A DNA stretch of 64,000 bases from contig JAQAZG010000009.1 in assembly GCA_027864655.1 (NCBI GenBank), positions 1-64,000 of the forward strand, written 5' to 3'. Shown here one piece after another: positions 42,117 through 50,069 of this stretch. Both the position numbers and the translations under genes were made by a program. The notes below the pieces were generated by a model. That model saw only the letters and a program-made list of their open reading frames with translations. It did not search any database and was not told where the DNA came from. This DNA is from Oleispirillum naphthae (GTDB lineage: Bacteria; Pseudomonadota; Alphaproteobacteria; Rhodospirillales; Rhodospirillaceae). How positions within the stretch are numbered: the stretch's first letter is position 1; each line of letters begins with the position of its first letter.

Positions 42117-43160
42117 TCAATCGAGCATCGCGCCGCCGCCGAGCGCCACCAGTTCGTCCACCAGCGGCCTGGCATAGGGAATGCCGCCCGCCGCCCGTCC
42201 CGCCGCGGTGCGCGCCATGCGCTCGCCGGGATAACGCACCGCATCGAACCCCGCGGCGGGCGGCAGGGCGTGCAGGCGGTCGATCTCCTCTTCCATGCGG
42301 CGCGCGAAGTCCGCCGGGTCGAGGAAGGCGTCGATGCGGAACGCCAGGAAGAAGTGGCCGTTGCCGGAGGCGCGGTCGTGGTTGGTGAAATTGTTGCGCA
42401 CGTCGATGGAGAACAGTCCGCCGGAGAGGCAGCCGGTGAGGATGTCGAGGAGGAAGGCCAGCCCCGAGCCCTTCGCCCCGCCGAAGGGCAGCAGCATCCC
42501 GGCGATCGCCGCGGCGGGGTCGGTGGTCGGCGCGCCGTCCGCATCGGTGGCCCAGCCCCGCGGAATCTCCCGTCCCTCGGCCAGCGCCTTGCGCACCTTG
42601 CGCAGCGCCCCGTCGGAGGTCGCCATGTCGAGGGCGAAGGGCGGATATTTGCCCGCGGGCACCACCGCGGCGAGCGGGTTGGTGCCGAGAAAGCGCGCCT
42701 TCGCGCCGAAGGGCGCGGTCATCGCGATGGCGTTGGCGGAGGCGAGCGCGATGCAGCCCTTCTCCACCGCGCGCTCGATGTAGACCCCGGCCGCGCCGTA
42801 GTGGTTGGAGCCCTTCACCGCCGCCATGGCGATGCCTTGGGTTTCCACGGTTTCCAGCACCGCGTCCATCGCCTTTTCCGCCACCAGGGGGCCGAGGCCG
42901 TTGCCGCCGTCCACCGCGATCGCCCAGGGCAGGCGGCGGGTGACGATGATCTCGGGCATCGGGTCGATGCGGCGGTCGGCGACGCTGCCCGCGTATTCCG
43001 GCAGGCAGAACAGGCCGTGGGTGTCGATGCCGCGGATGTCGGCGGCCACCAGGTTGCGCGCGACGATTTCGGCATCGGCGGGCGGCACGTCGCGGGCGGT
43101 GAGGATATCCACCGCGGCGGCGGTGGCGGCGGCGGCGGAGACGGTGAGGGTTTCGACCAT
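42117..43160 (-). CDS. Ldh_2 family NAD(P)-dependent dehydrogenase (malate/L-lactate/ureidoglycolate type)
   Basis: A 347-residue oxidoreductase of the Ldh_2 fold. It has the conserved stretches VAADIRGIDTHGLFCLPEYA near residue 40, the catalytic His region VKGSNHYGAAGVYIERAVEK and FGGAKGSGLAFLLDILTG. Members oxidise malate, lactate, ureidoglycolate, sulfolactate or 2,3-diketogulonate. With the diaminopropionate ammonia-lyase upstream and the allantoate-amidohydrolase-like gene across the promoter, an AllD-type ureidoglycolate role is attractive but unproven. Confidence 0.83.
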   Translation of the reverse strand: MVETLTVSAAAATAAAVDILTARDVPPADAEIVARNLVAADIRGIDTHGLFCLPEYAGSVADRRIDPMPEIIVTRRLPWAIAVDGGNGLGPLVAEKAMDAVLETVETQGIAMAAVKGSNHYGAAGVYIERAVEKGCIALASANAIAMTAPFGAKARFLGTNPLAAVVPAGKYPPFALDMATSDGALRKVRKALAEGREIPRGWATDADGAPTTDPAAAIAGMLLPFGGAKGSGLAFLLDILTGCLSGGLFSIDVRNNFTNHDRASGNGHFFLAFRIDAFLDPADFARRMEEEIDRLHALPPAAGFDAVRYPGERMARTAAGRAAGGIPYARPLVDELVALGGGAMLD

Positions 43161-43186
43161 GATCGGGGGTTTTCCTTGTGAGGCAG

Positions 43187-44410
43187 CTATGCGGAACAGG
43201 CGGCGGTCACCTCTTGCGGCGTTCGGCCGACCAGGCGGGCGTAGGTTTCGGGGTCGGTGGCGCCCTCGCTGCCGAACACCAGCACGCGGGACCCCTCCCC
43301 CAGGCCGAGGGCGGCGGCCACCGCGGGCACGGCGGCGGCGGCGAGGCACCCGGCGAGGCCCGCCACCGCGGATTCGCCCGCGACGAACGGCGCGTCGCCG
43401 CAGGCCCCGTCGGCGAGCAGCTTCATCGCCGCCACCGCCGCGGCGTCGGAGACCACCAGATAGTCGTCGCCGCCATCCTCCAGCACCTCCCAGGCGAGCA
43501 GCGAGACCTCGCCGCAGGCGAGCCCCGCCATCACGGTTTCCAGGTCTCCCCCCACCGCCACCGGACGCCCGGCGGCGGCGCTCTCCAGCAGGCAGGCGGC
43601 GTTTTCCGGCTCCACCACCGCGATGCGCGGCCGCGCCGCGCCATAGGCTTCCCACGCCTGCGCCGCGACCGCCGCGGCCATCGCCCCCACGCCCCCTTGC
43701 ACGAAGATGTGGGTGGGCGGCGCGGCGAGCGCGGAGAACGCCTCGTCGGCCATCACCGTGTAGCCCTGCATCACGTCGCGCGGCACCTCCATGTAGCCGG
43801 GATACGAGGTATCGGACACCACGAAGCGCCCATAGGCCTCCGCATCCGCGGCGGCGCGGCGCACCGCCGCATCGTAGTTGCCGTCAACCCGCACCACCTG
43901 CGCGCCGTAGGCGGCGATGGCGCGCTCGCGCCCCGGACTCACCGTGCCGTGGATGTAGACGACGCAGGCGCAGCCGAAGATGTGCGCCCCCCAGGCGACG
44001 GAACGCCCGTGGTTGCCGTCGGTCGCCGTAGTCACGGTGACGGCGCGCGCCGCCTCGGCATACTTGCCGGAAAGCAGGTCGGCGGTGGCGGCGGCGATGC
44101 CCCGTTTCGCCAGTTCCGCCTTGAGCAGGCGGTTGACCGCATAGGCCCCGCCCAGGGCCTTGAAACTGCCGAGGCCGAAACGCGCGCCCTCATCCTTGTA
44201 GAGGAGAGCCCCCAGACCGGCGGCGCGGGCGATGCCCGCGAGGTCGCGCAGCGGAGTCGGCGCATAGCCCGGCCAGGAGCCGATCTCCGCCTTCGCCGCG
44301 GCGAGTCCCGAAGACGGCATCACCGCGCGGACGCGCGCCGTCACCGGAACGCCGGTCGCGGCCTTGGGATTGTGCTGATGGCGCAGGCCGGAAACGGGAA
44401 CCAGGGGCAT
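43187..44410 (-). CDS. dpaL: Diaminopropionate ammonia-lyase
   Basis: A 407-residue PLP enzyme that converts 2,3-diaminopropionate (either isomer) to pyruvate and ammonia. The PLP lysine is in FGLGSFKALGGAYA, the phosphate-binding region is TATDGNHGRSVAWGAHIFGC, and SDTSYPGYMEVPRDVMQGYT is diagnostic of the YgeX/DpaL family. A start at 44458 is possible, but the ATG at 44410 follows GAGGAA with good spacing. It lies upstream of the Ldh_2 gene in the same leftward unit. Confidence 0.93.
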   Translation of the reverse strand: MPLVPVSGLRHQHNPKAATGVPVTARVRAVMPSSGLAAAKAEIGSWPGYAPTPLRDLAGIARAAGLGALLYKDEGARFGLGSFKALGGAYAVNRLLKAELAKRGIAAATADLLSGKYAEAARAVTVTTATDGNHGRSVAWGAHIFGCACVVYIHGTVSPGRERAIAAYGAQVVRVDGNYDAAVRRAAADAEAYGRFVVSDTSYPGYMEVPRDVMQGYTVMADEAFSALAAPPTHIFVQGGVGAMAAAVAAQAWEAYGAARPRIAVVEPENAACLLESAAAGRPVAVGGDLETVMAGLACGEVSLLAWEVLEDGGDDYLVVSDAAAVAAMKLLADGACGDAPFVAGESAVAGLAGCLAAAAVPAVAAALGLGEGSRVLVFGSEGATDPETYARLVGRTPQEVTAACSA

Positions 44411-44448
44411 CGGATCTTCCTCGGGGGCGGGAGACGGGGGTGCATATT

Positions 44449-44479
44449 CTTTATGCACTTATTTCTATAGCCTTTATGC
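44449..44479. promoter_or_regulatory. Direct repeats in the divergent dpaL / amidohydrolase promoter region
   Basis: CTTTATGC occurs at 44449-44456 and 44472-44479, spaced 23 bases apart, about two helical turns, in an AT-rich stretch between the divergent genes. The sequence between them (acttatttctatagc) resembles promoter DNA. This is a candidate operator for an unknown regulator; none is encoded adjacent. Confidence 0.35.
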
Positions 44480-44569
44480 GCCCCGAAAAAGGGCAAACAT
44501 CTCCCCGCTCTTGCCAGCGGCACGGCGCTCCCCCAGGATGCCCGGACCCCTACCGCATCGAGGCGTCAG

Positions 44570-45820
44570 ATGATGCATACCCTCAATCCGGACCGCCTGT
44601 GGGCACGCATCGAGGCGCTCGCCCGCTTCACCCGGCCCGACCTGCCGTGGACGCGGCGCGCCTTCACCCCGGAATTCGCCGCGGCGCGCGCCTGGCTCGC
44701 CGAGAACTTCGCCGCCGCCGGTCTGGCGGCCGCAACCGACGCCGCGGCCAACCTGATCGGCCGCCGCGAAGGCAGCGTGCCCGGCCTCGCCCCCCTCGCC
44801 GTCGGCTCGCACTGCGACACCGTGCCCGCGGGCGGGCGCTTCGACGGCATCGCCGGGGTGGCGGCGGCGCTGGAGATCGCCCAGAGCTTCGCCGAGGCGG
44901 GCATCGCGCTGCGCCATCCGCTGGAGGTGATCGACTTCCTCTCCGAGGAACCCAGCGACTACGGCGCTTCCTGCATCGGCAGCCGGGCGATGGCGGGAAC
45001 CCTCACCCCGGCGATGCTCGCCGCCCGCAACGCCGAGGACGAACCCCTGATCGCCGCGATCGAACGCGTCGGCGGCATCCCCGGCGCGCTCGCCGAGCCG
45101 CTGCGGCGGCCGGGCGAGATCGCCGCCTTCCTCGAACTCCACATCGAACAGAACACCGTGCTGGAAAGCCGCGGCGAGGCGGTGGGCATCGTCTCCGCCA
45201 TCGTCGGCATCCACCGCCTGCGCCTCACCGTGACCGGCCGCACCGACCACGCCGGATCGACCCCGATGCACGCCCGCCACGACGCCCTGGTCGGCGCGGC
45301 CAGGGTGATCGACGCGGCGCACCGCCTCGCCCGCGAAATGACCGGCAACCCCGGCTACGTGGTGGCGACGGTGGGCCGGATTGCGGTCTCCCCCAACGCC
45401 GCCAACGCCATCCCCGGCCGCGCCGAGATGATCCTCGACCTGCGCAGCACCTCCGACGACGTGCTCGCCAGGTTCCCCCGCCTGTTGCGCGAGGCCACCG
45501 CCCCCGGCCTGGCGGAGATGGACCTCGCCTTCGCCTGCGAACTGATCACGCGGGCGCGCCCCGCCCCCTGCGCGCCCGAAATCCGCGAAGCCCTCGCCAC
45601 GGCGGCGCGGGCGCAGGGACACGCGGCGCTGGAACTGCCGAGCGGCGCAGGCCACGACGCCATGCAGATCGCCGAGATCGCGCCCGTCGGCATGGTCTTC
45701 GTCCCCTGCCGCGGCGGACGCAGCCACTGTCCCGAGGAATGGGCGGAAGCGGCGGATATCGCCGCAGGCGCGCAGGTGCTCGCCGCCGCGCTGCTCGACC
45801 TCGACGCACGGCTCGGGTAG
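44570..45820 (+). CDS. Zn-dependent amidohydrolase (allantoate amidohydrolase / N-carbamoyl-amino acid hydrolase type)
   Basis: A 416-residue member of the AllC/hydantoinase-carbamoylase branch of M20. Motifs are AVGSHCDTVPAGGRFDGIAG (metal His and Asp), FLSEEPSDYGASCIGSRAMA (metal Glu, with EEPSDYG replacing the more common EEGSRF), FLELHIEQNTVLESRGEAVG, GRTDHAGSTPMHAR and ELPSGAGHDAMQIAEI. It cleaves N-carbamoyl or allantoate-like amides releasing ammonia and carbon dioxide. Divergent from dpaL. Two adjacent ATGs (44570, 44573) are possible starts. Confidence 0.87.
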   Translation: MMHTLNPDRLWARIEALARFTRPDLPWTRRAFTPEFAAARAWLAENFAAAGLAAATDAAANLIGRREGSVPGLAPLAVGSHCDTVPAGGRFDGIAGVAAALEIAQSFAEAGIALRHPLEVIDFLSEEPSDYGASCIGSRAMAGTLTPAMLAARNAEDEPLIAAIERVGGIPGALAEPLRRPGEIAAFLELHIEQNTVLESRGEAVGIVSAIVGIHRLRLTVTGRTDHAGSTPMHARHDALVGAARVIDAAHRLAREMTGNPGYVVATVGRIAVSPNAANAIPGRAEMILDLRSTSDDVLARFPRLLREATAPGLAEMDLAFACELITRARPAPCAPEIREALATAARAQGHAALELPSGAGHDAMQIAEIAPVGMVFVPCRGGRSHCPEEWAEAADIAAGAQVLAAALLDLDARLG

Positions 45821-45824
45821 AGGG

Positions 45825-45980
45825 GAAAAACCCGGCCAGGGACCCCAGACCCCATAACCGGTTTTTCGCCGCGGAGCGGCAGGCAGCCGTCACGCCGCGT
45901 GATGGTTCTATGGCGCTGTGCGCAAAAATCAAAAGTCATGGGGGGCGCGGGGGGACCGAGTCCCCCCGCAAGGTTTTGGT
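45825..45980. repeat. Structured intergenic repeat, copy D
   Basis: The shortest copy. The core at 45850-45943 is bounded by CCCCATAAC and AAAAGTCATGGGG. The inner hairpin is CCGTCACG-CCG-CGTGATGG. The right arm GCGGGGGGAC-CGA-GTCCCCCCGC (45947-45969) forms ten pairs and is followed by AAGGTTTTGG. The left arm is reduced to AAAAACCCGGCCAGGGACCCC with no strong stem. It fills the gap between the converging amidohydrolase and 66-residue-protein genes, within five bases of each stop. Confidence 0.85.
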
Positions 45981-45982
45981 GT

Positions 45983-46183
45983 TCAGTCCCGGATCATCGA
46001 GAACGCGGCCTGGCGTTGGCCGGGTTTGAGCTTCATGAAGAGGGCGCGCGCCTTTTTGATATCGGCTTCGCTGCCGCTGTCCGCCGCGCGTTTCAGGGCT
46101 GCGGTGGTGGGGTGGTCGGCGCCGCAGATGAAGCCGAGCGCCTTGGCGAGCCGCCCCATGGCGTCGCGGTCGATCACGTCCAT
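45983..46183 (-). CDS. Small hypothetical protein downstream of the AceE-like gene
   Basis: A 66-residue, mostly helical and basic protein (RDAMGRLAKALGFICGADHP then TTAALKRAADSGSEADIKKA) of unknown function. A GGGAG site precedes its ATG, and it starts 14 bases after the stop of the AceE/transketolase-like gene, so it is the last gene of that operon. No domain was recognised. It might be an accessory or stability factor for the enzyme, but nothing in the sequence proves this. Confidence 0.6.
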   Translation of the reverse strand: MDVIDRDAMGRLAKALGFICGADHPTTAALKRAADSGSEADIKKARALFMKLKPGQRQAAFSMIRD

Positions 46184-46197
46184 ACGCTACTCCCTTC

Positions 46198-48594
46198 TCA
46201 GACGATGCCCTGCGGCGCGAGCAGCAGGTCGTTGACCTTGCAGCCGTCGGTGAGGCCGCAGACGGTGCGCACGATGCTGTTGGCGTCGAGGCCGTTGTAG
46301 CGGTAGAGGTCGCCGATGCGCCCGGTCTGGCCGAAGTGTTCCACCCCCAGCGGCACCGTCTTGTGCCCCGCCACCGCGCCGAGCCAGGCGAGCGTCGCCG
46401 GGTGGCCGTCGATGGCGGTGACCAGGGTGCAGTGCGGCGGCAGGCGGCCGAGCAGGCTTTCCACATGGCCGTGCGCCGCGCGGTTGCCGTGCCGCCGCGC
46501 CCGCTGCGCCGCGAGCCAGCCCGCGTTGAGGCGGTCGGCGGAGGTGACCGCGAGCACGCCGATATCGCGCCGCGCCTCGGCCAGCTTGCCCGCCGCGGCG
46601 ATCACCTCGGGGGCGATGCAGCCCTGGTAGACCAGCACCACCTCGGGGTTCGGCCCCGGCTCGCGCAGCCAGTAGGCCCCGTCGATCACGCCCTGGCAAA
46701 ACGCCGCGTCGGTGCGCCGCGTCGGCTGCTCCAGCGGCCGGGTGGAAAGGCGCAGGTAGACCGAGCCGCCGGTTTCGTCGCGCAGCCAGGTGCGGCCGTC
46801 CGAGTCGCCATCGCCGTCGCGTTGCAGGTAGTCGAAGGCCCAATCCATGATCACCGAAAGCTCGTCGAGGAAGGCGGGCTCGAAGCTCGCCAGGCCGTCC
46901 TGGCTGATGCCGATCAGCGGTTCGGCGATCGACTGGTGCGCGCCCCCTTCCGGCGCCAGGGTGACCCCCGAGGGCGTGCCGACGAGGAGGAAGCGCGCAT
47001 CCTGATAGCAGGCGTAGGTGAGCGCATCGAGCCCGCGGGCGATGAACGGGTCGTAGACCGTGCCCACCGGCAACAGCCGCGTGCCGAACAGCGAGTGCGC
47101 CAGCCCCGCCGCGCCGAGGAGGAGGAAGAGGTTGTTCTCGGAAATCCCGAGTTCGATGTGCTGCCCGGCGGGGGAGAACGCCCACTTCTGCATCGAGGGC
47201 ACGCGCTCGTCGTGGAAGGTGTCGGCCACCGGCAGCCGCGCGAACAGGCCGCGCCGGTTGACCCAGGGGCCGAGGTTGGTGGACACCGTGACGTCCGGCG
47301 AGGTGGTGACGATGCGTTCCGCGATCGGCGCGCGGGCGGCGGCGAGCGCATCGAGCACCTTGCCGAAGCCCGCCTGCGTCGAGAGCGCCCGGTCGTCGAG
47401 GAACACCGGGCCGGGGGCCTCCACCTTGGCGGCGCGCAGCCGCCGCGTGCCCCGCGCGAAGAAGGGCGCGGCGGCGAGGAAGTCGCGCAGCCCCGGCACG
47501 CCGCCCATCGCCGCGTGCGGCTCCCACTCCCCGCCCGGCGCGACGCCGAGTTCGGCCTGCAAAGCGGCCATCTGGTCCGGCGTCATCAGGCTGGCGTGGT
47601 TGTCCTTGTGCCCGGCCAGAGGCGTGCCCCAGCCCTTCACCGTGTAGGCGAGGAACACCGTGGGGGTCTCGCCGGTGGCGGCGTCGAAGGCCTCGACCAG
47701 GGTTTCCAGGCAGTGGCCGCCGAGGTTGGCCATCAGTTCCGCGAGTTCGGCGTCGGAGCGGCGCTCCAGCAGCGCGGCGGCCCCGGCGTCATCGCCGAGA
47801 TCGGCGGAGAGGCGCTTGCGCCAGGCCGCGCCGCCCTGGAAGGTGAGCGCCGAATAGAGCGTGTTGGGGCAGGAATCGATCCACGCCCGCAGCTTCTCGC
47901 CGCCCGGCTCGGCGAAGGCGGCCTGTTGCAGCGCGCCGTACTTCAGCGTCACCACGTCCCAGCCGAAGCCGCGGAACACCGTCTCGATGCGGTGCCACAG
48001 GCCCTCGCGCACCACGCCGTCGAGGCTCTGGCGGTTGTAGTCGATGATCCACCAGGTGTTGCGCAGGTCGTGCTTCCAGCCTTCCTGCAGGCATTCGTAG
48101 ATGCTGCCCTCGTCCAGCTCCGCATCGCCCGCCAGCGCCACCATGCGCCCCGGCGCGGCAAGGTTGCCCCACGGCTTGGCCATCAGGTAGTCCTGGATCA
48201 TCGCGGCGAACGGCGTGACCGCCACGCCGAGGCCGACCGAGCCGGTGGAGAAGTCCACGTCGTCGATGTCCTTGGTGCGGCTGGGATAGGACTGCGCGCC
48301 GCCGAAGCCGCGATAGTTTTCCAGCTTTTCGCGGTTCTGGTTGCCCATCAGGTACTGCATGGCGTGGAACACCGGCGCGGCGTGGGGCTTCACCGCCACG
48401 CGGTCTTCCGGGCGCAGCGCGTGGAAGTAGAGCGCGGTCATGATCGACACCATCGAGGCGCAGGAGGCCTGGTGTCCGCCGACCTTGACGTCGCCCTTCT
48501 CGCGCAGGTGATTGGCGGCGTGGATCATCCAGCAGGCGAGCCACAGGCTCTGGCGTTCGATCGCCTTCAGGCAGCGCAGGTCTTCCGATCGCAT
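46198..48594 (-). CDS. AceE/transketolase-like thiamine diphosphate enzyme
   Basis: A 798-residue homodimeric-E1/transketolase fold protein. The ThDP region is seen in GGHQASCASMVSIMTALYFH and MVALAGDAELDEGSIYECLQ (GDxELxEG), followed by the metal ligand Asn in DYNRQSLDG. A VFLAYTVKGWGTPLAGHKDN segment resembles AceE, and the pyrimidine-domain Glu is in HIELGISENNLFLLLGAAGL. It is about 90 residues shorter than PDH E1 and has no E2 or E3 gene nearby, so the reaction is uncertain: an orphan 2-oxo acid dehydrogenase or a transketolase. It follows an MFS gene and precedes a 66-residue gene. Confidence 0.82.
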   Translation of the reverse strand: MRSEDLRCLKAIERQSLWLACWMIHAANHLREKGDVKVGGHQASCASMVSIMTALYFHALRPEDRVAVKPHAAPVFHAMQYLMGNQNREKLENYRGFGGAQSYPSRTKDIDDVDFSTGSVGLGVAVTPFAAMIQDYLMAKPWGNLAAPGRMVALAGDAELDEGSIYECLQEGWKHDLRNTWWIIDYNRQSLDGVVREGLWHRIETVFRGFGWDVVTLKYGALQQAAFAEPGGEKLRAWIDSCPNTLYSALTFQGGAAWRKRLSADLGDDAGAAALLERRSDAELAELMANLGGHCLETLVEAFDAATGETPTVFLAYTVKGWGTPLAGHKDNHASLMTPDQMAALQAELGVAPGGEWEPHAAMGGVPGLRDFLAAAPFFARGTRRLRAAKVEAPGPVFLDDRALSTQAGFGKVLDALAAARAPIAERIVTTSPDVTVSTNLGPWVNRRGLFARLPVADTFHDERVPSMQKWAFSPAGQHIELGISENNLFLLLGAAGLAHSLFGTRLLPVGTVYDPFIARGLDALTYACYQDARFLLVGTPSGVTLAPEGGAHQSIAEPLIGISQDGLASFEPAFLDELSVIMDWAFDYLQRDGDGDSDGRTWLRDETGGSVYLRLSTRPLEQPTRRTDAAFCQGVIDGAYWLREPGPNPEVVLVYQGCIAPEVIAAAGKLAEARRDIGVLAVTSADRLNAGWLAAQRARRHGNRAAHGHVESLLGRLPPHCTLVTAIDGHPATLAWLGAVAGHKTVPLGVEHFGQTGRIGDLYRYNGLDANSIVRTVCGLTDGCKVNDLLLAPQGIV

Positions 48595-48674
48595 GGCGTT
48601 CCCCCTTGCATCCGGTGCGGGCAGACTCGGATGCTACGCCCATTCCGCCGCCGGGGGAACCCGAGTCGCGCGCC

Positions 48675-49907
48675 TCAGGCCGAGGTCTCCGCTTCGCCGG
48701 GCACGTCGAGGCCGGTCACGCCGACGGCCTGGGTGTGCGCCGCCACCGGGTGCGCCTTGCCGGTGTCGGCGGGCGGCGGGGTCTGGCGCTGGCGCACCGC
48801 CGCCACCCCGGCCAGCACCGCGGCGAACAGGGCGAGCAGCATCAGGAATCCCCGCGCGCCCAACTGGCCGATCGCCGCCGGCCCGGCGAACGCGCCGAAC
48901 AGGCCGCCGAGGTAGTAGCAGAACACCAACGTTCCGCTGCCCGGCACCCGCTGCGCCGCGGTCATCTGGTCGTTGGCGTGGGCGACGCAGATCGAATACA
49001 TCGGCAGGGTGACCGCGGCGATCAGGGCGATCTCCGCATAGACCACGCCGCGCGGCCCGCCGAACAGCCCGCCGAGGCAGACCGCCACGGCGAGCGCCGA
49101 GGCCGCCATGACGACGATGCGGCGGTCGGTGTGGTCGGAGGCCCAGCCCACCGGAAACTGCGCCGCCGCGCCCGCCGCCGCGCCCGCCATCAGAAGCGTC
49201 GTGGTCTCCGCCGCGTCCATGCCGAGGCGCAGGCCGTAGAGCGGCAGCGCCACGTAGAACGCGGTCTGCGACGCGCCGGAGAGCAGCGCGCCGAGAATCG
49301 CCATGGGGGAAATCTTGAGGAACTTGCGCAGCGTCATCCGCTCCGAGGCGGTGAACTCCGGCGCCGGACTGCGCGACACCAGAAGCGGAATCAGGCACAG
49401 CGAGATGAGGATGGAGGTGAGGCCGAAGAGCTTGGTGCCGGTGCTGTCGTGCAACCCGGCGAGGCCCTGGCCGATCACCGTGCCGACCGTCTGGGTTGCG
49501 AAGTAGATGGAGAGCAGCGCGGCGCGGGAGCGGTTTTCCGCCTTGGCGTTGAGCCAGCTTTCGGCGACGACGAAGAGGCCGGGGAAGCACAGCCCGGCGA
49601 GGAAGCGCATGCCTCCCCAGACCCACGGGTCGTTGCTGAGCAGATGCACCACCGCGGCGGTGGAGCAGAGCGAGGCGAGCGCGCCGAAGGAGCGGATGTG
49701 GCCGACCCGCTCCACCAGTTTGGGGGCGTACGACGACCCGGCGAGCGCGCCGAGCGGATAGGCCGCCTGGATCAGGCCGATCTCGGTGCTGGTGAAGGCG
49801 ATCGCCGCGCCGCGCACGGAGAGAAGGGTGGTGAGCAGGCTGCCCGCCGCCACCAGCATCAGAATGCCGGCGAAGAGGGCCCAGTCGTTCTTGAACGTAC
49901 GCCACAT
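48675..49907 (-). CDS. MFS transporter
   Basis: A 410-residue major facilitator protein with twelve predicted helices of the YcaD/metabolite type. It has IGLIQAAYPLGALAGSSYAP early on, the MFS loop motif region ERVGHIRSFGALASLCSTAA, then FPGLFVVAESWLNAKAENRS and GWASDHTDRRIVVM before the second half. The ATG at 49907 gives a standard N terminus; an upstream start at 50006 is rejected. It is first in an operon with the AceE-like enzyme and divergent from the PrpR-like regulator, with its cargo unknown. Confidence 0.85.
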   Translation of the reverse strand: MWRTFKNDWALFAGILMLVAAGSLLTTLLSVRGAAIAFTSTEIGLIQAAYPLGALAGSSYAPKLVERVGHIRSFGALASLCSTAAVVHLLSNDPWVWGGMRFLAGLCFPGLFVVAESWLNAKAENRSRAALLSIYFATQTVGTVIGQGLAGLHDSTGTKLFGLTSILISLCLIPLLVSRSPAPEFTASERMTLRKFLKISPMAILGALLSGASQTAFYVALPLYGLRLGMDAAETTTLLMAGAAAGAAAQFPVGWASDHTDRRIVVMAASALAVAVCLGGLFGGPRGVVYAEIALIAAVTLPMYSICVAHANDQMTAAQRVPGSGTLVFCYYLGGLFGAFAGPAAIGQLGARGFLMLLALFAAVLAGVAAVRQRQTPPPADTGKAHPVAAHTQAVGVTGLDVPGEAETSA

Positions 49908-50069
49908 CGGAAACGCACTCTGAGGAGGAAACGCACGCCCCAACACGTACGGGAAATCGCCGCGTCTGGGAAGCGCCGAATCGCGCACCGTCCGCATGCG
50001 GCACAACCGGTTTTTTCTTGCGGCGAGCCCCTTCCCGGCGTTCTAGAATGAAACGGAAGGGAGGCCTCC

